NCBI GenBank assembly: GCA_030740315.1
Contig: JASLXN010000086.1
Span: forward strand, 1-6,680
Direction of reading: 5' to 3'
Length of the DNA stretch: 6,680 nucleotides
Origin: Dehalococcoidia bacterium
GTDB taxonomy: Bacteria > Chloroflexota > Dehalococcoidia > JACVQG01 > JAHKAY01
Notes under the pieces: generated by a model
Told to the model about the DNA's origin: nothing
Seen by the model: the letters and a program-made list of their open reading frames with translations, nothing else
Database searches by the model: none
Made by a program: the position numbers and the translations under genes
Shown: positions 1 to 5,025 of the stretch, piece after piece
How the letters are laid out: each line of letters begins with the position of its first letter
How positions within the stretch are numbered: the stretch's first letter is position 1

Positions 1-1
1 C

Positions 2-214
2 TATATCAATAGAAAAGAGATTCGAGTGAAAGGCTCCCAGGGGTGGAGCCCGGAGGAGGTTAGACAGGCTCTGGAGATGGTGGCCCGCGGCGCAGTTGAC
101 CACAGGCCGTTAATCAGCCACCGCTTTCCACTGGAGAGGATGCGGGATGCCTTTGAGGTTCAGACTGAGCCACAGGGCTCCATAAAAGTCCTGATGGAGC
201 CTGACCCCCGGTAA
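2..214 (+). CDS. Zinc-type medium-chain alcohol dehydrogenase, C-terminal end (partial)
   Basis: The reading frame is open from the left edge (first full codon at base 2) to a TAA at 212-214, so this is the last 70 residues of a gene that starts outside the window. The stretch INRKEIRVKGS followed by SPEEVRQALEMVARGAVD, HRPLISHRFPLERMRDAFE and GSIKVLMEP matches the end of zinc-dependent MDR enzymes of the sorbitol/threonine dehydrogenase type. In these the final helix and strand close the catalytic domain after the Rossmann NAD(P) domain. The zinc ligands and the nucleotide-binding motif lie upstream and cannot be checked, so substrate and cofactor are unknown. A GTG at 26 is not the start, because the family match continues upstream of it. 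The gene converges with the oxidoreductase operon on the other strand. Confidence 0.8.
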   Translation, partial: YINRKEIRVKGSQGWSPEEVRQALEMVARGAVDHRPLISHRFPLERMRDAFEVQTEPQGSIKVLMEPDPR

Positions 215-282
215 AAGGCTGCTTTCATGGGCTTGGGCAATAGGCCGTTGGTAGGCCGGGCGGGCGCTTCCGAGTGGTGATG

Positions 283-329
283 CCGCACATTGGCTCGTAG
301 CTGTGTAAATGACTACGACTACTGTGCGG
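283..329. terminator. Nested inverted repeat at the end of the oxidoreductase operon
   Basis: Two inverted repeats are nested. The outer arms are CCGCACA at 283-289 and TGTGCGG at 323-329. The inner arms are TCGTAG at 295-300 and CTACGA at 313-318. The stop codon of the gamma subunit (319-321, minus strand) sits inside the outer stem. No clear T-run follows on either strand, so this is not a textbook intrinsic terminator. It may still end transcription between the two convergent genes or protect the mRNA 3' end. The pairing is seen in the sequence; the function is inferred. Confidence 0.3.
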
Positions 330-873
330 ACTTCTGGCCTGATTCTAGGCCGGCCTGGAAGGCATGGCTGTTCAACTCTCTGGCGCGGCTGCCGGCGGGG
401 AAACGCTGGCCAATCTGAGCCTCTACTAGCTCTGGGGGCAGGGCATCCGTTAGACCCAAATAGGCACCGAGCAGGATGAAATTGGCACACTGGGGGCCAC
501 CCAGACCCATGGCCATCTCAGTTGCCGGTAACCTTACTATGCGGATGTCCGTTCGCCCCACGGGGGGCAGTCCGGCGCTCTCACAAAGCAATATGCCACC
601 GGGCATTACCCTTACAAGGAAGTCCTGCAACTGTGAAGGCTCAAAAATGATGACACATCCGGCCCGGGATACCATCGGAGAGGCGATATGGCGGTCAGAG
701 AGAACCACGGTGCACTCGCTGGGGCCGCTGCGCATCAGCGTGTAGTAGGTGGGGCTCCAGGTGACGGAGGTGTAGTGTTCCATAGCGGCATAGGCCAGTA
801 GTTGTCCTGCCAGCAGCACACCTTTTCCGCCGATGCCGGCCATTATTACCTCGTGCTTGCCATTGCCGTTCAT
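319..873 (-). CDS. 2-oxoacid:acceptor oxidoreductase, gamma subunit
   Basis: This 184-residue protein is the gamma subunit of a 2-oxoacid:ferredoxin oxidoreductase. In this family the gamma domain helps bind coenzyme A and holds the complex together. Residues 9-19 (VIMAGIGGKGV) are the family's opening glycine-rich strand-loop, with Lys where Gln is common (GxGGQG). The segment TYYTLMRSGPSECTVVLSD (42-60) corresponds to the conserved 'SY..EMRGG...C.V..S' region. GGPQCANFILLGAYLG (125-140) matches the conserved helix near the C-terminus. Length is normal for the family. The ATG at 873 follows the beta-subunit stop after one base (TGATATG) with only a weak ribosome-binding site, so translation is probably coupled to beta. 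It is the last gene of the operon. The subunit itself does not tell which 2-oxoacid is used (2-oxoisovalerate, 2-oxoglutarate or another). Confidence 0.9.
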   Translation of the reverse strand: MNGNGKHEVIMAGIGGKGVLLAGQLLAYAAMEHYTSVTWSPTYYTLMRSGPSECTVVLSDRHIASPMVSRAGCVIIFEPSQLQDFLVRVMPGGILLCESAGLPPVGRTDIRIVRLPATEMAMGLGGPQCANFILLGAYLGLTDALPPELVEAQIGQRFPAGSRARELNSHAFQAGLESGQKSAQ

Positions 874-874
874 A

Positions 875-1618
875 TCAGGTCTTGAACTCGCCGATGGGAT
901 AGGCAGGAATCATCTCCTCTTCAATGCGTTTTAGGGATTCCAAGGGATTGAGTTTCCAATTGGGGGGACAAGCAGACAGGAACTCCACAAAAGTCATCCC
1001 CGCGCCCTCCATCTGCCTTGTCAGGGCCTGCTTGAAGAACTTCTTGGTCTTCTGATAGTTGGCCGGAGTGTTCACCGCTCCCCGTGCGGCGTAGGCCACA
1101 CCGTCAAGCGTGGCAAGCATCTCGGGCACCAGTGCCGGCAGTCCGTTGAGGCGCTCCCGGCCGGTGGGGGTGGTAGTGGTGATCTGGCCAGGAAGGGAGG
1201 TGGGGGCCATCTGGCCGCCGGTGGTGCCATATACTGTGTTGTTGACCATGCATACCGTGATATTCTCCGCTCTCATGGCGGCGTTTATCAGTGAACCGGC
1301 GCCAATAGCAATGGTATCGCCATCGCCCTGGATGGTGAACACCACGGGCCTGTAGAACAGTGCTCGTTTGAGGCCCGTGGCCACATCCGGCGCCCGACCG
1401 TGTGCCACGCAGATAACGGAGTCCATTTCCATGCCTAAGGAGAGAAACCCCGCGCAGGTAACGCCACTGATGCAGACGGTGTTGTCCCGAATTCCCATCT
1501 CGTCCACCGCCTCCAGCATAAGACGGCCAATGGTGCCATCGTGGCAGCCTGGGCAAAAGGCAGCTTCCACCCCTTCTCTCCAGATAACAGGTGTGCCGCT
1601 AACCCGCTGCCGTTCCAC
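875..1618 (-). CDS. 2-oxoacid:ferredoxin oxidoreductase, beta subunit (TPP-binding)
   Basis: This 247-residue subunit binds thiamine diphosphate and one [4Fe-4S] cluster. It decarboxylates the 2-oxoacid and passes electrons towards ferredoxin. The TPP/Mg motif is visible as GDGD at 98-101 with the paired Asn at 126-127 (NNTVYGTTGGQ). HGRAPDVATG at 73-82 is the family's substrate/TPP segment. Likely cluster ligands, by family comparison, are Cys22 and Cys25 (FCPGC), Cys55 (GVTCAG) and Cys217 (SACPPNW). NNTVYGTTGGQMAP and the run LPGQITTTTPTGR resemble the VOR (2-oxoisovalerate) branch more than pyruvate enzymes. The start is GTG at 1618. A strong AGGAGG (complement of 1625-1630) lies 6 nt upstream, inside the end of the alpha gene, giving a 20-nt overlap with alpha. 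Specificity between VOR and KOR remains uncertain. Confidence 0.93.
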   Translation of the reverse strand: MERQRVSGTPVIWREGVEAAFCPGCHDGTIGRLMLEAVDEMGIRDNTVCISGVTCAGFLSLGMEMDSVICVAHGRAPDVATGLKRALFYRPVVFTIQGDGDTIAIGAGSLINAAMRAENITVCMVNNTVYGTTGGQMAPTSLPGQITTTTPTGRERLNGLPALVPEMLATLDGVAYAARGAVNTPANYQKTKKFFKQALTRQMEGAGMTFVEFLSACPPNWKLNPLESLKRIEEEMIPAYPIGEFKT

Positions 1619-2720
1619 GGTTCTCCTCCTGGTCCATTATATCCTTTATACGTTGGAATACAGTTTCGGGAAGAATCATTCCTGAGGCGGTCTTCATGTG
1701 ACGTGAGAGCATGTTCAGCAGGTGAACGGGGGTCTTGCCGTAGGTGCTCAGCCTCACATCGTCAACCATCTGGCCCAGGCTGTCCTCCACCACCAGAAAA
1801 CTGGCTCCCCTATCTGCGGCCTCGGCAAGCGGTTGGGAGGGGAAAGGCCACACGGTCATTGGTCGCAGCAGTCCTACCGCGAGCCCCTCTTCACGTGCCC
1901 AGTCTACAGCCTCCTGTGACACCCGGGCGCAGTATCCGTAAGCTACCAGCACCAGGCTGGCGTCCTCCGTGTGATAGCTCTCGTAGCGGACCTCTGACTC
2001 CATATCGCGGAACTTGCCGTCCAAGGCCTCTACGAAGTCCAGGTAAGAAGGATGTCTCTCCATGAATATCAGCCCAGTGTTGCAAGCCACGGCATGACGG
2101 CGTTTGTCGCCATGGGCGCCCATCCCTACTACTGCCCAGTCCTTGGGGGCCAGAGTGCCGAAGTCAAATGTCTTTAGCTCTAGTGGCTCCATTAGCTGGC
2201 CCAACAGGCCGTCGGTCAGTAGCACCACCGGGTTGAGGTACTTGTCTGCAATATGAAAGGCAAGCTGGATAAAGTCATGGTTCTCCTGGACAGTGGCAGG
2301 TGTCAGCACTACATTCTTGTAACCGCCGTTACCACCCCCCCGTGTAGCGGATAGATAGTCCATCTGGGCGTGCTGTGTGGTGCCCTGTCCCGGGCCGCCC
2401 CGCTGCACCAGGCTGATAACGCAGGGCAGTTCAGCATTTACCATGTGGGAGATGGTCTCCTGCATCAGAGCCCACCCTGGAGAGGAAGTAGAGGTCATCA
2501 CCCTGACTCCGGTGGCCGCTGCTCCTAAAACCATGTTGATAGAACCGGTCTCACATTGCCCCTGAAGGAAGATGCCCTCTCTCTGGGGAAGCTCTTTGGC
2601 GAACCATTCGGTGATTTCGTTTTGGGGGGTAATAGGATAGCCGAAGAAGTGTCGGCACCCGGCGGCTACTGCTCCCCAGCCTATGGCGGCGTTGCCTTGG
2701 GCCAGCATTCTTTGTGGCAT
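1599..2720 (-). CDS. vorB: 2-oxoacid:ferredoxin oxidoreductase, alpha subunit (VorB-like)
   Basis: This 373-residue alpha subunit carries the pyrimidine-binding domain and the C-terminal transketolase-like domain of a 2-oxoacid:ferredoxin oxidoreductase. Landmarks are GCRHFFGYPITPQNEITEW (21-39), the cofactor-activating region around Glu57 (GQCETGSINMVLGAAATG), MTSTSSPGWALMQE (75-88), RGGPGQGT (108-115) and DGLLGQLMEP (170-179). This pattern is most like subunits annotated as 3-methyl-2-oxobutanoate dehydrogenase VorB, which suggests branched-chain 2-oxoacids; that is an inference from resemblance. I place the start at ATG 2720, where the family match begins (MPQRMLAQGN). An AAGGA lies 8 nt upstream and a promoter lies within the open stretch further upstream. 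The frame stays open to an ATG at 2858, but that extension has no Shine-Dalgarno site and no family resemblance. It is the first gene of the alpha-beta-gamma operon. No ferredoxin-like delta subunit is adjacent. Confidence 0.93.
   Translation of the reverse strand: MPQRMLAQGNAAIGWGAVAAGCRHFFGYPITPQNEITEWFAKELPQREGIFLQGQCETGSINMVLGAAATGVRVMTSTSSPGWALMQETISHMVNAELPCVISLVQRGGPGQGTTQHAQMDYLSATRGGGNGGYKNVVLTPATVQENHDFIQLAFHIADKYLNPVVLLTDGLLGQLMEPLELKTFDFGTLAPKDWAVVGMGAHGDKRRHAVACNTGLIFMERHPSYLDFVEALDGKFRDMESEVRYESYHTEDASLVLVAYGYCARVSQEAVDWAREEGLAVGLLRPMTVWPFPSQPLAEAADRGASFLVVEDSLGQMVDDVRLSTYGKTPVHLLNMLSRHMKTASGMILPETVFQRIKDIMDQEENRGTAAG
1619..1630 (-). promoter_or_regulatory. Ribosome-binding site fixing the beta-subunit GTG start
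   Basis: On the minus strand AGGAGG (complement of 1625-1630) is followed by AGAACC and then GTG at 1618. It lies within the last codons of the alpha gene, so beta can be translated independently of its overlap with alpha. This is the evidence for choosing the GTG rather than an internal ATG. Confidence 0.75.
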
Positions 2721-2765
2721 ATGTCCATCCTTAGGGTTCGGCGTAGTATCGGAGTGCTTCCCATA

Positions 2766-2795
2766 ATCGTAATCCTGGCTGGCGCCCCTTGTCAA
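2766..2795 (-). promoter_or_regulatory. Sigma70-like promoter for the oxidoreductase operon
   Basis: On the minus strand there is a perfect -35 box TTGACA (complement of 2790-2795). After an 18-nt spacer comes TACGAT (complement of 2766-2771), which matches the -10 consensus at 4 of 6 positions. A transcript starting about 7 nt further on, near 2759, would have a leader of about 40 nt containing the AAGGA before ATG 2720. The position supports the shorter alpha-subunit start. Confidence 0.55.
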
Positions 2796-3029
2796 CTTGC
2801 TTTCGTGGAGGATTGTCTTTCGAGCACCAGCTTTCTCCCCCACCCGCTCGAGGTTCATCTTTGGGGAGAGATGCCGCCCTCCGATAATGCCTCGCCTATC
2901 CTAGTCTGATGAGCAAAATGCTATAGGACAGCTCACATGGGGTGAGGAGGTACGCCCACGAAGCTATCGGCCCCCCCAAAGTTTCATGGCAAAGAATAGC
3001 TGGCAAACACCTTTCGGAATACCCGGACT

Positions 3030-3057
3030 TGGACACCGGACACGATGTCGTTATACT
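3030..3057 (+). promoter_or_regulatory. Sigma70-like promoter for the hydrolase-crotonase operon
   Basis: TGGACA at 3030-3035 (5 of 6 to the -35 consensus) and TATACT at 3052-3057 (5 of 6 to the -10 consensus) are 16 nt apart. The expected start near 3064 would leave a leader of about 30 nt with AAGGAGG just before ATG 3094. The position inside the upstream extension of the open frame argues that translation does not begin at the ATG at 2986. Confidence 0.55.
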
Positions 3058-3093
3058 GGGGTGGATGATTTTCAAGGGAAAAAAGGAGGGAAT

Positions 3094-3849
3094 ATGACGG
3101 TTAGGCTGCATGCCATTAGAGTTGGTGTGGTGGAGATGGACCGCAGTGTGTTCTTGCCCGCAACCTCCAAAGGAGTCCGAATAGATGTCCCGGCGCTGGT
3201 ATTCGTCATCCAGCACCCCCAAGGCAATGTGGTGGTGGATACAGGTATAGACCCCCAGGTCTATGCCGACCCGGTAAAATACTGGGGTGGTCTGGCCCGG
3301 ACACTAGTGCCCAAGGGCGCTGAGGGTGACGGCCTGCTGCCCGCGCTGAAAGAGGCAGGGTTTTCTCCAGGGGACATAAAGTGGGTGGTGAACACTCATC
3401 TACACATGGACCACGCTGGGTGTAACCGGTTTCTTCCTCAGGCTACCTTCGTGGTTCACAGAGAGGAGATTAAGATAGCCCCAGAGATGGACGGCAATGG
3501 CTATTATCGCAGTGACTGGGACTATCCCCTTAACTACCGCCCAGTGGAAGAGGAGATCGACCTCTTCGGCGACAACCTGGTCAGGCTGGTGCCCTTGCCC
3601 GGGCACACCCCTGGCTCCATGGGGCTGATGCTGAAGATGTCCGGTGGGATAGTGGTGCTATCAGGTGACTCCTGTCCACTAGCCGAGAACCTAGACGGCC
3701 GGATTGTGGCCCGCACGGACAAAGACCCAGAGACCAGCCTACGCACTATGGAGTGGTTGGCGGCTCGCCAACAGGAGGGTGCCTGTGTGATATTCGGGCA
3801 TGACTCCGGTCAATGGCCCGTGTTGCCTGTGGAATTCACACCCAGTTGA
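3094..3849 (+). CDS. Metallo-beta-lactamase-fold hydrolase, AHL-lactonase-like
   Basis: This 251-residue protein is a dinuclear-zinc hydrolase of the metallo-beta-lactamase fold. The zinc ligands expected for the family are all present: His102, His104, Asp106 and His107 in THLHMDHAG, His171 in LPGHTPGS, Asp192 in LSGDS and His236 in FGHDSGQ. VVVDTGIDP (47-54) is the usual first core strand. Length, motif spacing and the FGHD ending resemble the N-acyl-homoserine lactonase (AiiA/AttM) branch. However, the position of the catalytic Tyr of AiiA, three residues after the bridging Asp, is Pro195 here, so true AHL lactonase activity is doubtful. Another lactone or thioester is possible. ATG 3094 is chosen because AGGAGG (3084-3089) lies 4 nt upstream and homology starts there. 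A crotonase gene follows after 13 nt. There is no signal peptide, so it is probably cytoplasmic. Confidence 0.88.
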   Translation: MTVRLHAIRVGVVEMDRSVFLPATSKGVRIDVPALVFVIQHPQGNVVVDTGIDPQVYADPVKYWGGLARTLVPKGAEGDGLLPALKEAGFSPGDIKWVVNTHLHMDHAGCNRFLPQATFVVHREEIKIAPEMDGNGYYRSDWDYPLNYRPVEEEIDLFGDNLVRLVPLPGHTPGSMGLMLKMSGGIVVLSGDSCPLAENLDGRIVARTDKDPETSLRTMEWLAARQQEGACVIFGHDSGQWPVLPVEFTPS

Positions 3850-3852
3850 GCG

Positions 3853-3858
3853 AGGAGG
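3853..3858 (+). promoter_or_regulatory. Ribosome-binding site fixing the crotonase GTG start
   Basis: A full AGGAGG lies in the 13-nt gap after the hydrolase stop (3847-3849) and 4 nt before GTG 3863. The open frame extends 21 codons further upstream, into the hydrolase gene, but that part has no homology. The GTG is therefore the likely start. Confidence 0.7.
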
Positions 3859-3862
3859 CCTT

Positions 3863-4615
3863 GTGATCATAGAGAGCGTAGACAACGGGTTTCTGAATGT
3901 ATGCCGGGAAGACGGCATCGCCACCGTCACTGTGAACCGGCCTGAGAGCCGTAACGCAATGACACCTGCTATGTGGCGGGATATGGCTCCGGTAATGGAG
4001 AGTCTGGGCAAGGAAAATGAAGTGAGAGTGATTGTGCTGCGTGGCGAGGGCAGTGGGTTTGTCTCTGGGGCCGACATCCGTGAATTCGAGGGTATAGCCG
4101 GTAATCTGGATGCCGCCCGTGACCATGTGCGCTGCGTGGAAGGTGCTATGGAGGCAATATCCGAAGTGAGACAGCCCGTAATAGCCATGGTCAACGGCCA
4201 TGCCATCGGCGGCGGCTGCGAACTGGCCATGGCTTGTGACCTTCGCTATGCCATCCGGGGAGCGAAATTCGGTATACCCGCCTGCCGCCTGGGCGTGGTT
4301 ATAAGCTTTCAAAACACTCAGCGCCTGATGCAGTTAGTGGGCCCGGCCTATGCACAGGAGATGCTTATGACGGGAAATGTAATCGAGGCAGACGAGGCAG
4401 GGCGCATCGGCCTGGTCATGTGCCGACTTGCACCGCTGACCATCCAGGTTGCCAAGGTGCATATACGAAGGGCCCTGTTAGGCCCTCCGCTCTCCAGCCC
4501 CAAGGAGGGGACAGCATTCTCCATAAACGCCTATCTCAGCAAGGACTTCAAAGAGGGTTACACGGCGTTCCTGGAGAAACGGATGCCAAACTTTAAAGGG
4601 GAGTCGGTCAAGTGA
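3863..4615 (+). CDS. Enoyl-CoA hydratase/isomerase family protein (crotonase fold), altered active site
   Basis: This 250-residue crotonase-fold protein acts on acyl-CoA thioesters. Visible family features are TVTVNRPESRNAM (21-33), the oxyanion-hole segment SGADI (68-72), GHAIGGGCELAMACDLRYA (112-130) and the C-terminal EGYTAFLEKRMPNFKG (231-246). The first catalytic glutamate (rat mitochondrial hydratase Glu144) is Glu120. The second (rat Glu164, exactly 20 residues on) is Ala140 in FGIPACRLG, and the usual GAGGTQRL is SFQNTQRL. Between GLV (183-185) and APLTIQVAK (190-198) only 4 residues remain where the family has about 23. Canonical hydratase activity is therefore unlikely. An isomerase, decarboxylase, thioesterase or scaffold-like role, or a decaying gene, are alternatives. 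The GTG start has an AGGAGG 4 nt upstream. It sits in one operon with the hydrolase upstream, and its stop overlaps a GTG of a short downstream frame. Confidence 0.88.
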   Translation: MIIESVDNGFLNVCREDGIATVTVNRPESRNAMTPAMWRDMAPVMESLGKENEVRVIVLRGEGSGFVSGADIREFEGIAGNLDAARDHVRCVEGAMEAISEVRQPVIAMVNGHAIGGGCELAMACDLRYAIRGAKFGIPACRLGVVISFQNTQRLMQLVGPAYAQEMLMTGNVIEADEAGRIGLVMCRLAPLTIQVAKVHIRRALLGPPLSSPKEGTAFSINAYLSKDFKEGYTAFLEKRMPNFKGESVK

Positions 4616-4891
4616 CTTCAGAGCCGGAGCTGAGGGGCAAATTGGGGATACCACTTCAGCAGGTGTGGGGCTTGCCCTGCCAAAGCTTCAAGGTGCAGCA
4701 AGCGGTAACCATATATTTTGGGATGGGTTTGGTGCTCCACGAGGCGTAGACGCCCGGCTAGCCGGAGGCGACGGCGCCGGGAGGCCCGCTGGGCCAGAGA
4801 GAAAGGACAGCCCACCAGGATGCCGTGGTGGTTGCTGGGGCTGCTGGGGATGATAGTCCTTGCCTTCGGCTTGGCCAGGGCATTGCGATGA
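4612..4891 (+). pseudogene. Possible small basic single-pass membrane protein, interrupted by a frameshift
   Basis: A GTG at 4612 overlaps the crotonase stop (GTGA) and opens a 45-codon frame ending at TAG 4747-4749 (…YFGMGLVLHEA). Skipping one base, T4747, continues in the next frame as RRPAS, then six consecutive Arg, then REARWAREKG. A hydrophobic helix follows (WWLLGLLGMIVLAFGLA), ending in RALR and TGA 4889-4891. The joined product would be 92 residues: an N-terminal segment, a strongly basic middle and one C-terminal membrane helix. GGGGAG at 4597-4602 could serve as ribosome-binding site. I do not recognise the family. It may be a real gene with a frameshift mutation, a sequencing error, a programmed +1 shift, or two unrelated short frames. 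A 23-codon frame from ATG 4820 alone would encode just the membrane helix. Confidence 0.33.
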
Positions 4892-5025
4892 ACTCCAGCG
4901 GAGAAAAGGTGATGGCACCCCAGGTCTGTCACCTTGCTTCACTCCCCCTCCGTAGGCTTGATGCCTTTCAAGAGGCTTGAAGAGTGAAGGCAACAGTGGT
5001 AGAAAGAGGGGGGAAGGGGTGCACA
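4892..5025. other. Short intergenic stretch before the collagen-like gene
   Basis: No convincing gene is seen. There is an inverted repeat AAGGTGA (4906-4912) / TCACCTT (4929-4935) with a 16-nt loop and no T-run. A smaller hairpin has arms CTTGA (4957-4961) and TCAAG (4968-4972). AGGCTTGA occurs twice as a direct repeat (4954-4961 and 4973-4980). I find no clear -35/-10 pair, so the collagen-like gene is either read through from upstream or uses a promoter I cannot recognise. The purine-rich GGAAGGGG at 5012-5019 probably serves as its ribosome-binding site. Confidence 0.4.

Larger units (their letters stand above)
2721..3093. other. Divergent intergenic control region
   Basis: This stretch of 373 bases separates the oxidoreductase operon (minus) from the hydrolase-crotonase operon (plus). 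I see no convincing gene in it. Open frames crossing it on both strands lack family resemblance and ribosome-binding sites. It holds a promoter facing each way (listed separately), the Shine-Dalgarno sites of both first genes, and a small palindrome, CTCAC at 2932-2936 with GTGAG at 2942-2946. That palindrome could be an operator shared by the two operons, but the match is short. A run of seven C lies at 2971-2977. Confidence 0.6.

Noticed and set aside
241..352. Three copies of TAGGCCG (241, 252 and 346)
   Set aside because: The copies are short and unevenly spaced, and the last lies within the gamma gene. They are likely chance in GC-rich DNA.
2721..2858. N-terminal extension of the alpha subunit to the ATG at 2858
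   Set aside because: It has no ribosome-binding site and no family resemblance, and a strong promoter for the operon lies inside it.
2986..3093. N-terminal extension of the hydrolase to the ATG at 2986
   Set aside because: It crosses a good promoter, while AAGGAGG sits directly before ATG 3094 where homology begins.
2896..3222. Minus-strand open frame of 108 codons across the intergenic region
   Set aside because: It has no recognisable domain and overlaps the start of the hydrolase gene. Its composition looks like a shadow frame.
3739..4312. Antisense frames of about 160 codons opposite the crotonase
   Set aside because: They are mirror frames of a well-supported crotonase and have no motif of their own.
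4888..4980. A 30-codon frame starting at an ATGA overlap after the membrane helix
   Set aside because: It is short, has no recognisable feature, and its only support is the overlap, which is common by chance.
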